A stretch of DNA of 64,000 nt from assembly GCA_963921425.1 (NCBI GenBank), contig OY992840.1, forward strand, positions 12,712,501-12,776,500, given 5' to 3'. Shown here piece after piece: positions 23,140 through 35,169 of this stretch. Made by a program: the position numbers and the translations under genes. Numbering within the stretch: position 1 is the first letter of the stretch; each line of letters starts with the position of its first letter. The stretch is from Dryas octopetala. Its lineage: Eukaryota > Streptophyta > Magnoliopsida > Rosales > Rosaceae. The notes under the pieces were generated by a model. That model saw only the letters and a program-made list of their open reading frames with translations. It ran no database searches and was not told where the DNA came from.

Positions 23140-23876
23140 GGCATAAATTTAATTTAGACACATAACTATATATGTTATTTCAACGGAGTCTATGAACTTT
23201 CAAATATTTTAAATATACACCTGATTTATTATGTAAATTGAAAAATGAAATTTCGTCCATCAATTTATTGAGAGATCAGTTAAATGTCAGCTTGACTTTT
23301 GCTAACGGAGATTAATTGGCGACGTGGCACCAACTCAACATACATTTCCTGCCAAATGAGCAACACATGTCCACTTGACACGGGCCCACACACCCATCAC
23401 CTCCTTCCCGCTCGTCGAACGCTCTCTTGACCATTTAGTCTCCAAAAAACATCACGTTTTCCCCCAAATTCGAATATTCTCACTTGTGTTCAACGAGCGA
23501 GAAAGAAATGATGAGTTTATGGACCCGTGTCAGGGGTTAGGTGGACCTGTGTTGCTCATTTGGTGGGAAATGAGCGACACGGGTCCACCTAGCCCCTGAC
23601 ACGGGCCTACAAACTCTCACTTTCTCTATTATTATTAAATTGTGAGCCCATGTCGCTCATTCGGCAGGAAATGTTTGCTGAGATAGCGCCACGTCGTCAA
23701 GTAATCCCGGTCAGCAAAAGTCAAGCTGTCATTTAACTGATCAGTCAACGAATCAATGGATAGAAATTCATTTTTCAATTTAGATAATAGATCAGGTGTA
23801 TATTTGAAATATTTTAAAGTTCATGGACCCCGTTGAAATAGCTTATATAGTTATGTGTCTAAATTAAATTTATGCC
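23140..23876. mobile_element. 737 bp MULE-like long-TIR element
   Basis: Inverted ends GGCATAAATTTAATTTAGAC / GTCTAAATTAAATTTATGCC continue for ~200 bp with few mismatches. TSD TAATTAATA is perfect (23131-23139, 23877-23885). Internal blocks (GGGAAATGAGCGACACGGGT and its relatives) are inverted as well. No coding sequence. Confidence 0.92.
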
Positions 23877-23885
23877 TAATTAATA

Positions 23886-25980
23886 TATTACCATTGACCC
23901 TTGAAATGGCAATTCATAGAAAATAAAAAATAAAAATCCGATATTGAAATTCTAAATACTAAATAGCTTATTGAAATTGATATAAATATATACTAATATA
24001 CTATGGTTGACCCGATACTGAATAAATAGATGAACGAACGATTTACATAGGATACAAGCTCTCTGCTGGTTTTTCAATATTTATCTTGTTTGTAGTATCA
24101 AACTTACAACAAGTGTCTCCAAAGAATCGACAAAGCCACCACACTTTGTTTGGGATATTTATGTTTCCAATTAATTGTTCTAATTTACTTACACATATAA
24201 TTGGCATGCATCTTTTAATTGCTATGGAGGAATAGGCATTTTGTTTTGTAGTGGTCTCTCCCTATAGTTTCTTGGGCTTACGGGAGAGCTCTATGAGTCC
24301 ATTCCCTCACTTCCACTATAAAGACAATTCAATGGTAATCTATTGGTTACTTTTTAGAATAAGAAAGACTCCTTCTTCCTGCGTTCGTGCGCCACACCCG
24401 TGAATCACTCTCTCGGTCGGCTCTTATTCCATTCCTTATCAGAATGGCGAGCCGGGTAAACAACCAATTGTTTTGACATTTCATTCAATTTGTTTTGTCT
24501 TTTGTAGAGTCCGGCACGAGCGCGGCTTGTTTAAAGTTGGTTCGACTTGGCTCGGATTATACTTATGGGTCGAGCCGGGTCAAAGTTTTCTATTTGTTGG
24601 GCCGCCCGAGTTTGTTATGAAAAAAATTACGTCTTTAATTTATTAAATAATAAAAATAATTAATTGGACTTGCCCAAGTCCGACACAATCCATTATGGAA
24701 TGGGTCATGAACAAGACTAGACTTAAAGTTTAAAATAATTGGATCAAACTGGCCTGGCTCAATTATTAAATAAACCGGCTCAAACGTACACGGCACGAAA
24801 TAGAAATAAGCCAATTTTAAACGGATTGAGCCGACCCATTGTACACCTCTACTAATTCTGTCTATACCCCGAATAACTATTATGAACTAGGTTATCGAGT
24901 GGAATAATTTATAATGCCAAATGGCAAAAAGTGAATGATTGCAGAAAAGGGTCTTACATGGCAAGTCGGTGTGTCATTACTCATTAGAGATGAAAATGGT
25001 GACTAGCATGTGGGCTTTGCTGCTTATTAATTTGGGCATTTAGCAAGTCATTGAAGCTGAAACTTGGGCATTGTACATGAGACTTGGGCTCACTTCGGAA
25101 ATTATATATATAGTTTTTGTAATACTGGAGGTAAATCTAACGGTAAGCCTTACATGAGTCTAGCTGCAGAAGTTTATGCATGGTATATAGTGCGTAGCTA
25201 GCGCTAGTCATGTGTACAGGGAGGTAAATTAATAGTATTTTCAATCATTTATGTACATTAATTAATTCTAAAATAGTACATGAACATAAAAGAAGTCTGT
25301 GAAATTAGAAGATCTTCAACATTTTGCGGTCCGAGACAATTATCTACTTCGCCTACCATCAGGGCCAATTCTATTAGCTAACCCATTAGATCATTAAGTT
25401 TGGCAAAGAATATTAATTAGTAGCTTATGTATAGAGCACTCATATGGAAAATAGGCGTATGCTCCCACATGGACCAGATAAAACCTAACATAATTGAATA
25501 TTTTAGGTATTGGAAAAGAAAATAATAAAAATATATATGAGATAGAAGAATAAGTGAAATAAAAATAAAGAACCAAATATAAAAAAGAACTAATTTTCCA
25601 ATGGAAAATTGCTTTGCAATCACTGTTGTCCCAAGGTTGAGTCTCATGATATTCTAGGACCAGCATGTAAAACCCACCCAATGTAGCAGAGTTGGGAAAT
25701 GAGTTGAGTTTTATAGCATCTTCCATTTTGAACATAGACATATATGAACTACATTAATAGCACTTAGATTCATAACTTCAAAGTTTCAAGGAATTGATCG
25801 AAGCACATTTAAAAAAAAAAAAAAAACTTCTATCATCGATCTTACATTGTTTTCTCTTTCTCCCAATTTGAATTGTTGTCCACTTGGCCCTAATCCATCA
25901 GAACACAAATTCTTTCATTCATTAAATGTACTTACAGTAATATAGAACAATCATGTAACAATCAGTCAATGATTTATTTT
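23886..25980. other. Gene-free stretch
   Basis: No supported gene. 24510-24860 is a GC-richer patch (CGGCACGAGCGCGGC, GGGTCGAGCCGGGTC) that looks like an old transposon remnant of unknown type. 25640-25800 is shared RING/LTP flank: TATAGCATCTTCCATTTTGAACA is also near 35107. The open frame at 25394-25741 is AT-rich and not credible. Confidence 0.5.
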
Positions 25981-27418
25981 CTATCCTCTGGTGGCCGGTT
26001 TTCTACAAAATGGGCACATTGCATTTCTTCTAAGCCACTCATCTATGCAAGTAGCATGGAAATAATGGTTGCATTCTGGTATAGTCCTCAGTGTTTCCTT
26101 GGGCTGGTACTCACCCAAACAGATAGGACAAGTATTGTCACTGGACTTGGGCAATTCCAAACTCTCACCAAGTTCAGTTTTGGGATATGATTCAATGGTC
26201 GGAGTATCAAGGCCCGTTGTTAGTTTGGCAACAGATATTCGATTGGTTAATTCTGGGATGGGTGGTTCGAGTCGAACACAAGCCTTCATCATCTTGAATG
26301 CAAGCCCAATCATGAACAGTAGCCCTGAAACTCCCAGTACTCCTATCAGTACGCCAAACTTCTCAAGTCGTGTGAGACCTGAAAAGAGTGGAACCGACCG
26401 CAACATTAATTCCATTAGTTCATGGTGAAGTATGACAGCATTTATGGTGCATATATATATATGTGATATATGTAGCTATACTCATGAAATTAAAATGGGT
26501 AGTTAAATAATTTTCAAATTGAATTCTCATTATAATTTTTTATGTACGTAAATATATTGTGTATATCTACATAAATTATATATATTAACATATCAATTAA
26601 TAACAATGTATGAGTGACATACAAGTGTGCGCACTTGAAGCCGCATATATATTATATATATATACGGTCGGGATTAGGATAAAAATCAAAATTTGTAAAA
26701 TTAGAATAGTACCATAATTGGAAGAAGTAGAGCACGTAAGTTGCAAACTGTTAGCATTGGCGAACCCACAAGCTTTATCCCATATTTCACAAAAACGGCA
26801 ATTAGGCACATTCCATTGCAACCGAACCCCAGAGTGAAGAATCTCCCAATCAATTTGCAGACTCAGTAGTGGAACCGAAGCTCTGGACATGACAGAACAA
26901 CGAGACAATGATGACGACCTCGATGCAGGAAGCCAACTCGACGGTACGCCAACGACCTTGTAGTCATCTTCATCACTGCTGAGGCAAGAGATTGTAGGGT
27001 ACCCTTGTGCTGCTTGGGATGAGCAGTTGAGGAATGTGTAGCTTTCAAGGTCATCCACGTATGAGAAAACTGAGCCTGCTAGACTCAACTCATTGTCCAG
27101 ATACCGCTTAGGGAGGCACTTCTCGGGGTCGTTGATCCGTACAATTTGGTCCCTGTAGTTGATGCTCTCGACTACTACCAAGTTGTCCCCATAAAATGGG
27201 AGAGCGAGAATGGTACTTTCTCGACTTTGGCTGTAATTGCATGAGAGATCGAACCCTGGATACCCACAACGAGGGTGTTGCTGGCTGCTTAGCTGGAAAG
27301 GGAATCGAATCAATGGGCCGCCGGCGGTGCATGCTAACGATCCACCGCAGTTGGCACTACTTGTTGCTATGTGAGAAATTAACAACAACAAGAATGTGAA
27401 GATTTCTAAGGTGGCCAT
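25981..27418 (-). CDS. RING copy D: intact GUB_WAK receptor-like RING-H2 E3 ligase (ATL20/21/22-type)
   Basis: Exon 1 26713-27418 and exon 2 25981-26378, with a GT donor in phase 1 and acceptor TTTTCAG, encode 367 residues, usual for the family. Residues 1-22 form a signal peptide. The GUB_WAK ectodomain follows (IRFPFQL, CGYPGFDLSCNY, SINYRDQIVRINDPEKC, CRFCEIWDKACGF). A membrane span lies at ~243-262, then the conserved [18 protein letters not shown] linker. The RING-H2 ligands C319, C322, C338, H340, H343, C346, C357 and C360 have canonical ATL spacing (x2, x15, x1, x2, x2, x10, x2) with W350 in place. By family knowledge this is a plasma-membrane E3 ubiquitin ligase with an extracellular pectin-binding-type domain; substrate and ligand are unknown. 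It is one of two undamaged members here. Confidence 0.92.
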
Positions 27419-28438
27419 GTGAGCTATGGCCGGTGTAATGACACCGCGGACTATTATGATTGTGACATTAATAAAGCCTAATAAGCCAAATAAACCACAT
27501 TGACATAGTCACATACTCACAATACACCTGCTATGCATTAATTGAAGGCACATAGTAACCTTAGTAATACGTGACAATATATATTAATATATATATGTCT
27601 CCATCTCATCCTCCCAAATGTATTAATATATATCTATCAAATGACAATATCAGAACAAAGTACAGTTGTTCCAACTTTGCTAATTATTTGGGCCGATGCT
27701 GTGCCTTAGTTTACTAGATATATTACCGGTACGTGCAACTCTACAAGAAGTCAAGAAGATTTAGGTACAGTTGCAAGACCACGAAATAAGTGTAGTTATA
27801 GCTAGTTTTTCTGGTTTGCTGGGTCCGTGAACCCAGTTTATCAAAAAAATCATAATTTAATTAAGTCTTTGTGGTTTGTGGGTATAAGAGTAATTATAAT
27901 AAGTATAAGGTTCAATTTCCTACATTAATATAAAATTAATAAATAAATAAAAGAATTGTAATTTGTTAATTATTGTTCTTGGCGCATAAGTTAAAAGTTA
28001 TGGCAGCAAGATAGTGCCTAGCCAATCCATTACATTATCAAGCTTGGAAAATAATATTAGTGGCTTGGAGTTACTTCTGCACTTTCTAGGATGCCATATC
28101 AGCACCTCTATGACGCATGCCATCTTATTAATCGCCAATAAAATGTAAAATATGGCCCACCGACTGATTTTGAGCTTGAATAGTTGAATGTGTGTATTAT
28201 GTTGTGTTTTATAATATTTATACAAATACTGTTAAAGCTATATATTTATAGCAAAATTTAATAATTTTGGAACACAATTTCTCGGGTATACTTAAATAAT
28301 ATATAACAATAATAATTGGTAAGCAGTTCAATTGAAAAGGTCGTAGAATTTGTCTCTTTGCAGTTAAGTTTGATTCCCCCTCTTCTTAAATCTAAAAAAA
28401 AAAAAAAAAAAAAAAGAGTAATATAGAACAATATATAT
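27419..28438. other. Promoter of RING copy D and intergenic
   Basis: 27455-27500 holds the family promoter block (TATGATTGTGACATTAATAA, GCCAAATAAACCACATTGAC). 28000-28110 resembles the region between LTP and RING units near 51730-51830 (TTATGGCAGCAAGATAGTGCC, ATTATCAAGCTTGG), which suggests an LTP unit once lay here. Poly-A run at ~28393-28416. Confidence 0.5.
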
Positions 28439-29800
28439 TCATGTCTCAATCACTCGATCAGTGACTTGTTTTTTATCTGCCGGTGGTTTTCTACAAAATG
28501 GGCACATTGCATTTCTTCTAAGCCACTCATCTATGCAGCTAGCATGGAAATAATGGTTGCATTCTGGTATAGTCCTTAGTGTTTCCTTGGGCTTATACTC
28601 AGCCAAACATATTGGACAAGTATTGTCATCGGACTTGGGCAATTCCAAACTCTCACCAAGTTCAGTCTTGGGATATGATTCAATGGTCAGAGAATTAAGG
28701 CCGGTAGTTATCACTTCCGCAGGTGGTCGATTGGCTTGGGTGGATAATCTGTGATGGGTTGGTGTTGTCGATCACTAACTCTGATCCTGATAGCAAATAC
28801 AGTCATGAGCAGTAGTCCTAGAATTCCCAGGCTTATCATTACAATTAACTTTTCAGGTCTTGAGTAAGCTGGACGGGTTGAAGGATCTGCAACAATGAAT
28901 TACATCCCATTAGTATGCATGTCGATCAAGTATGACAATATTTATGATATGGGATTTGGATTCTTTATTACAAATTTACGAGTTATAAATAGATGTATGT
29001 AACACATATATATACACCCAAAATGTATTATGATATTGTCTCCTGTTTTACTCACACACCTTTAACATCATCATTGGGAGAAACATAGCACAAAACTTGC
29101 AAACTTGTATCATTCTCGAACCCACAAACTTTATTGAATGCTTCACAAGAACGACAATCAGGCACAGACCATGTCAACGGAACCCCAAAGTTAATTAGAT
29201 TCTCCCAATCGAATGGATTTAGCAGTGGAACCAAAGCTGTGGAAATCACATAACAAGAAGACGGTGATATTGAAGACCCTAATGTACTAGGAGGAGTACT
29301 GAGAGGCAAACCTTTTGGCACAGCTATGACCATGTAGTTCTGAGTGCTGAGGCAAGAGATTGGTGGATAGGGATACATTTCTGCTGCTTGGGGCGAGCAG
29401 CTGAGGAAGGTGTAGTTTGTAAGGGGATACTTGTATGAGAAGGGTGAACTTGCAAGACTGAACTCATTGTAAAGGAACCGCCTAGGGAACTAGGGAAGCA
29501 GTTGTTGGGGTCGTTGATCCGTAGGCTTTGGACCCAGTAATTGATGCTACTCACAATGACATTCCCAAAACCAAATGGGAGATAGAGAATGGTTTGGCTT
29601 TCGACGCCATTGCATGAGAGGTCAAATCCTGGATACCCGCAGATTAAGGGTTGGCCACGATATAATAGCCGGAAAGGGAACTGAACCTCTGGGCCACCGC
29701 GGGCGCATGTTAACGATGCACCGCAGGTTGTAGCACCTGATATTGTTTTAGATAGGAAGAAGAAGAATAAGAAGAACGTCAAGATTTCTAAGGTGGCCAG
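28439..29800 (-). pseudogene. RING copy E: recent pseudogene with intact RING
   Basis: Exon 1 29060-29800, exon 2 28439 to ~28888. Three small lesions: the start ATG is CTG (29798-29800, context CTGGCCACCTTAGAAAT); an 8 bp tandem duplication CTAGGGAA (29482-29489, 29490-29497) shifts the frame after DPNNCF; one missing T near 28746 shifts the frame in the linker (GATTATCC where paralogues imply GATTTATCC). If these are discounted, signal peptide, ectodomain (CGYPGFDLSCNG, CRSCEAFNKVCGF), membrane span (ISLGILGLLLM) and RING (CPIC-x15[10 protein letters not shown]10-CPFC) are all conserved. Decay is therefore recent. The coding end TDRVIET resembles that of copy B. Confidence 0.85.
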
Positions 29801-31003
29801 TTCAGCTATGGCCGGTGTGGAAACTATACACCAATATTCGGGTAATCACCGGACCATTATGCTTGTCACGTACAAAACAACTCAATAAGCCAAATAAATC
29901 ACATTGGCATTATCACATACACCTTCTCGGCATACATTAATTAAAGCAATTCAAAGCCTTAACAAAATTAAAAGGTGGCACATAGAATTCATTAATAGTT
30001 GACAATATTTAGGTCTCCATCTCACCCCAAGCATATTATATATACAAATCAAATAACAATTTTATCCATATCGTACCAGCCAGTACCCACTAAGTACTGA
30101 TAAATAAAATACAAAATGTTTTGTGTTAATATCATTAATGTAACCGCACTCTATTAAGTTAGTTATACCACGTGACAATGTATCAATTATATAGAATAAT
30201 TTCTAACTATTAAAATACAACTTCCTAGAAAATCTTCTAATTACGAATAAATTTCTTCTCCATCTCACAATAGTAGTAGCTCAAATTAAACTCATTCATG
30301 TTGAAGTAAAGTCTCTGTTCAAATCAGCTCAAGCCAAAAGTCTCTGCAAAAACCAGGAGCTTATTTTGGCAGAGAGCATTAAACTGTACCCTTTTGGAAT
30401 ATGTTATTACTTAGTTGTTAAGTCTTCTATTTTGAATGGTTGGATGCTCAAGGTCGCATATATGGATGGCTAAGATCACTTCCACAAGATATTTTTGTGT
30501 TAAAAGCACTTTGTGCAACTTGATAAATCAAAAACTAATTTCACTACACCAGAAAAATCTCTCTTCTCTCTCTGCATTTCTTTGTGCTTGTTGTGCTTAG
30601 CTTGCATCTTCAATTCATTGTGTGTGTGAGATTGCTTGTAAGCTTAATTAGCATCAAATCCAACAATTCAACCAATTATCAGAGTAATATTTGATGAATA
30701 TATAATAGGGATACTAATTATGATGTGACATACGCACATATTCCATAAATAATAAAATAAAAAAAAGACAGACGCACATATCAGCAATATTTTCAATCTT
30801 CCACCGGTAAAAACATATGTAATGTTATTCAACATATTGCTTGATTCTCATTACAATTTTCTTTTTCTTTTTCTTTTCAAAAAGAAAAAGATTTATTGGT
30901 TTTACATTGCAAATTCAAGAGAGGCCATGCATTGCTTTGAAAGGAGCCACATTTTTATTCAAGTATTGCCAAACTGTTGAACTCCTCAATTCCCTTTAAA
31001 TCT
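29801..31003. other. RING E promoter, possible LTR piece, LTP 3' flank
   Basis: 29850-29905 is the RING promoter block (CAATAAGCCAAATAAATCAC). 30300-30700 reads like an LTR/leader fragment (CTCTCTTCTCTCTCTGC leader, ending near CAACCAATTATCAGAG, which recalls a primer-binding region), but no partner LTR is visible. 30860-30960 is the LTP 3' flank with a small foldback (CTTTTTCTTTT / AAAAGAAAAAG) and, on the minus strand, an AATAAA poly(A) signal near 30955. Confidence 0.4.
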
Positions 31004-31675
31004 TCAGACCCTGCACAAGAAACAAAAATCAGCCGTTCCTTTCACACACACTCACATAAATATAAGCTATTGCCAAATTACTTGACCACTTGTTTTAACA
31101 AAATAAGTCATTTACATATTACCAGACAGTAAATTTAGATCATTAATTGGCTAAAATTTATTCTTGCTTATTACGTGTTTGGTTTAGATTCAGTTTGGCA
31201 ACGTAAGATACTTATTTTGCCCAACTTTGTATTAAGATCGAGAACATTATATGTGTGTATATATATATTATATATATGACAAAATAAATTAGTATTGGAA
31301 TAGAAAGGGTTAGCGAGAGAGTAGTGTTACTGGGAACAATTTATGTTTTTAGAGATGGGTGGAAGATTGATGGATAAGCCACAGTTTTGGGGGAAATGCG
31401 TGAAAAATCAATATTCCCCAACATCGATCCTGTTTGCTGCATCCACGAGACACTGACAGATAGCCTGTCGATCCTCCTTGTCGTTTGATTACTTTCTCAG
31501 GTCCTTCACAGCATCGCAGCAATCCTGGCGTGGCCGAGCCTCCTCTTGCAGTAGGTAATTAAGGAATGCAAGGGTCCACCTCATCGTATATCGTATCGCA
31601 GGTCAGTGCACCCTTGGCTGACCCACAAAGCAGTAAGATTGCAATGGCTATGATCATCTTGGTTTCATAACTCAT
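31004..31675 (-). pseudogene. nsLTP pseudogene (copy F)
   Basis: Exon 1 31331-31675, exon 2 31004-31010 (GGTCTGA: GTC then stop). The start MSYETKMIIAIAILLLCGSA gives a signal peptide, followed by LTCDTIYDEVDPCIP. The frame then breaks: TAA at 31559-31561 together with a frameshift, and in the restored frame a TAA replaces the Tyr codon of KYS (31489-31491). Cysteine motif pieces DCC and ICQCL remain. TATA box at 31770-31778 and the upstream footprint are still present. Confidence 0.85.
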
Positions 31676-31769
31676 TTTTTATTCGCCTCTCAAATTCTCA
31701 TAAAACTTCAATCTCGATCATTGCTCAATTAATTAATTTGTATGCTGCATGTGTACGTTTTTATGCCTG

Positions 31770-31778
31770 TATTTATAG
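31770..31778 (-). promoter_or_regulatory. TATA box of LTP copy F
   Basis: Minus-strand CTATAAATA about 95 bp upstream of the ATG, at the same place as in the intact LTP genes. The conserved footprint (TCTAATTTCATATGG... GCTCATCAAAA) lies at ~31978-32035. Confidence 0.65.
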
Positions 31779-32159
31779 GGGTACATATGTATATCGTTCA
31801 CCCTCTTACTTAATCACCTAACAATAAATTTTAATATGATCGTGTGAATCTAATGCTCATTAGTAATGTCACTATTTTTTTTGCATGTGGTTAAGTAGTT
31901 GATTATGATCATGTGAATTTAATGCTCCATTCGGTAGGGAATGTTGTTAAGACTAGAGAGACTTGTATATATAAAATGTCTAATTTCATATGGTTGGGCT
32001 GTTGTTGTCACACTACTCATGCTCATCAAAAAGGTAAAATATGGTTAATTAATTACATAATTAGGCATGTTTATTCGTGGATAAATAACAGAAAATCTTT
32101 TGCAATCCAATTTTTCATCAACGAGCCGAGTTTGGGGTTAATCCGGAGTTAGAATTTAA

Positions 32160-32351
32160 AAAATTGATCAAAGCTTGGATACCCACAACATGAGGTCAGG
32201 TTCGTAGTTTCTTAGCCGGAAAGGGAATCGAACAGGCAGGCTGCCATATGCCCATGTCGATCCACCCACATGTGATATCACTTGCTGCTATGTGAGAGAG
32301 GAAGAAGAAGTAGAATGTGAAGACTTCTTATATGTAGCCATATATGAGCCA
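32160..32351 (-). pseudogene. RING exon 1 fragment (N-terminus only)
   Basis: ATGGCTACATATAAGAAG at 32351 downward matches the family start, and LPVRFPFRL follows. There is an in-frame TAG in the signal peptide and a frameshift before the CGYP motif. Homology stops at ~32160, where LTP copy F promoter sequence begins. The rest of the ectodomain is missing. Confidence 0.8.
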
Positions 32352-32427
32352 TGGCCTGTTGAAACTAGACCAATATTATTTGTGTGATATTGAGCGCCGG
32401 ACTATTATGACTGATAATAATAGACCA

Positions 32428-33098
32428 TGTTGATACTTGTAATGATCGAGCAGAACTACACGTCGTAGAAATATAAATGATGAGGCTTGAATGATCCTCG
32501 GATTGTTGTTTGTTTAGGCGTGGGCTAAGAAAAATGTCCAAAAGACTAAAAATATATCCATAGGCCCAAAAGATCTAGTGTATAGGATGAGGCCCATATA
32601 TGGGCTTGTGACCCAACGGACCAAGACCCAAAATTGCTGGCCTTGGCGACTAATGGGCGAAGGCCGATGAGGCTTGGTGACCAAGAGAAGCGAGGCTAGC
32701 TAGCCTCGGCTTAAACACGGGTTAATAGTCTGTGATGGATCATGAGTTGGCACCCATGGATACAAACGCTCAATATGATAAAGGCTCGAGGCCTGAGTGG
32801 GCATCAGTGCATTGAATGTGCGAGGTCAAAGATAGCTTAGTTTCGGCACTAAAAGAAGGCCCAAACCTGATGATGTAGGTTGAGGACTTCGTTGTAGGAG
32901 AGTCTCGGAGGCCTACACTTAGGGGATGCCCTAGGAGGGAGGTGCTCCAAAAATGGTCCGGTACCAGTGTTGGCTCAGGATGATCATAGCCTATACCTTC
33001 GTGTGTAGAGTAGAAAGAGAGTGACATAGTAATCGACATATGCCTTGACATGGAAGTCTAAGACTAAATTGACCGAGTGGCAATTTTACGCATCAACA
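32428..33098. mobile_element. Solo LTR, 671 bp, in a RING promoter
   Basis: Begins TGTTGATACTTG and ends TTTTACGCATCAACA, giving perfect 7 bp inverted ends TGTTGAT/ATCAACA. The flanking 5-mers are GACCA (32423-32427) and GACCC (33099-33103). GC-richer than its flanks, no coding sequence and no partner LTR. It splits the promoter block of the RING exon 1 fragment. Confidence 0.8.
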
Positions 33099-33103
33099 GA
33101 CCC

Positions 33104-33888
33104 AATAAGCCAGATAAACCACATACGCATAGTATAAATTATAGTAATGTTAGCTAAAACTTGATAATTATGTCTCCATCTCACCCCAAATATATTATTT
33201 TAAAATCAAATGATGACAATATCAGAATGACAAAATCCATATTTGCAAAACCTGAGATATTTGTAGTTTTCTTGTTTGTTGGGCTCTCGTTCCCAGTCAA
33301 CCAAAAAGATCAAATCATAATTTCGTAATTATGGTTTAAGATATTTTACGACTATGGCAGCATGACATCCTTAGTTTAATCTTTTCTTAATTATTTGGAG
33401 GAAGGAAGATTAAATTTGAGATATTTTCAGTGCTGTAAAAAGAAATATCACAAAAGTAATAGCTAATTGATGTGAAGATATATGCTAGTTAACCCATTAC
33501 ATTATCAAGGTTGGCAAATAATCTCTAGCTAGTTAATTAATTAAGAGCCATATGGAGTTTCATTTTCTTTACCTTGCATGTGACTAATTAATTGATACCA
33601 TCCAAATTTTTGAATGGGGAGTAAGATTAAGAATCGGATATTATATATGTCAAATTTATAAGCTCATTCGAACTATATCACTTAATATTTATTCAGTAAT
33701 AGGGGTACTGATGATGTAATGTACGTTATTCAACATATTTTTTTTATTCTCATTACACTTTTCTTCGCTTTTTTCAAAGAAAAAAAGTTTATTGGTTTTA
33801 CACTGCAAATTTAAGAGAGGGCATTGCTTTGAAATTGAGGAACCCTTTTATTCAATTGCCAAACTGTGGAATTTTTGCCCTAAAATCT
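33104..33888. other. RING promoter remainder and LTP G 3' flank
   Basis: 33104-33130 continues the RING promoter block (CAATAAGCCAGATAAACCAC). 33340-33560 resembles the LTP/RING spacer seen near 51730. 33740-33860 is LTP 3' flank with a minus-strand AATAAA-type signal. No gene. Confidence 0.5.
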
Positions 33889-34642
33889 TCAAACCCTGCA
33901 CAAGAAACAAAAATCAGCCTTTTCCTTTCACACACCCTTTTATATAAAATATGCAAATGTCCTCTTGTCAATTCTACAATTAATGTAAATATTATATGGT
34001 CAAATAACTTGACAACTTGTCTAACAAAATAAGCCATTTATATCTCAAATGACAGTGATTTTAGATTATTGGTTAAATTTATTCTTGCTAATTAATTATA
34101 TGTGGGTCAGATATTTCAGTTTGACAACATAAAATGTTTATTTTGCCCAACTTTATAGTAACAGATTGAACATATCTCAAATGTATATATATGATTTATC
34201 AATAATTAAATTAATTAGTATGTACATATATATATATATATATATATATGTGGAAGCTAGAGAAAGGGTTAACGAGAAAGTAGAGTTACTGGGAACAATC
34301 CATGGTACTAGAGATGGGTGGAAGATTGAAGGATACGCCACAGCTTTCAGGGAGAGTAGAAACGAGTGAAAAATCAATCGGCACCATTGTGTTTGCTGCA
34401 GCTGCAGCCACAAGACACTGACATATAGCCTGTCGATCCTCTTTGTCGTATGAATACTTGCTCAGGTCCTTCACACCATTGCAGCAATCCGCTGATGGCT
34501 GGTCCTCCACTTGCAGTAGGTATTCAAGGCAAGGGTTCATCTCATTGTACAGGGTATCGCAGCTGGATGGTGCACTCATGGCTGACCCACAAACCAGCAG
34601 CATCACAATGGCTATCATCATCTTTCTTTGATGAGTACTCAT
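33889..34642 (-). CDS. Non-specific lipid-transfer protein, copy G
   Basis: Exon 1 34290-34642, exon 2 33889-33895, where the split codon CA|G, then GTT and TGA add Gln-Val-stop. This late, phase-2 intron position is typical of nsLTP genes. The precursor is ~119 residues with signal peptide MSTHQRKMMIAIVMLLVCGS. The eight-cysteine motif is complete: C-x9-C-x14-CC-x19-CxC-x24-C-x14-C, starting at SSCDTLYNEMNPC and ending MDC. By family knowledge it folds into a four-helix, disulfide-stabilised protein with a hydrophobic tunnel that carries fatty acyl lipids in the apoplast; many members act in cuticle formation or defence. The x24 spacing is slightly longer than in classic type 1 LTPs, so lipid specificity may differ. 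Confidence 0.9.
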
Positions 34643-34721
34643 ATTTGGCCTCTCAAATTTTAATACAGCTTCAAACTAAGTTGCTGAATTTGTTTGTATG
34701 CTGCATGTGTTGCGATGCTAG

Positions 34722-34730
34722 TATTTATAG
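34722..34730 (-). promoter_or_regulatory. TATA box of LTP copy G
   Basis: Minus-strand CTATAAATA, ~85 bp upstream of the ATG. A conserved distal block (CTAATTTCATATGG, GGGCTGTTGCTGTCAC, TGCTCATCAAAA) lies at ~34851-34910. Confidence 0.7.
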
Positions 34731-35169
34731 GGGTATATATGTTACTATTTAATTATGTTGTAATTAAGTACTTGATTAACTATGATCATGTGAATCTAAT
34801 GCTCCATATGGTAGGGAATATTGTTTAGACTAGACATGTATATATAAAATGCCTAATTTCATATGGTTGGGCTGTTGCTGTCACACTACTCATGCATGCT
34901 CATCAAAACAAGGTAAAAATATGAATTAACTAATTAAAGAACAAGTTCTGGTTTGTTTATTTGTGGATATATAAACGGAACGGAAAATGTTTTGCAATCC
35001 AATTATTTTCCCAAATTTTTCATCAACTCTTTTATATGAGGTGACTTCATATATTATAGGATCCATGCAAATTAATCCGGAGTTATAATTTAGAAAAGTT
35101 GATCCTATAGCATCTTCCAGTTCCACTTTTGAACACTGACATAAATTAACCATATTTAGTAATTCAAAT

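Noticed and set aside
23375..23599. Plus-strand frame inside the 23.1 kb foldback element
   Set aside because: It comes from inverted internal repeats and has no recognisable domain.
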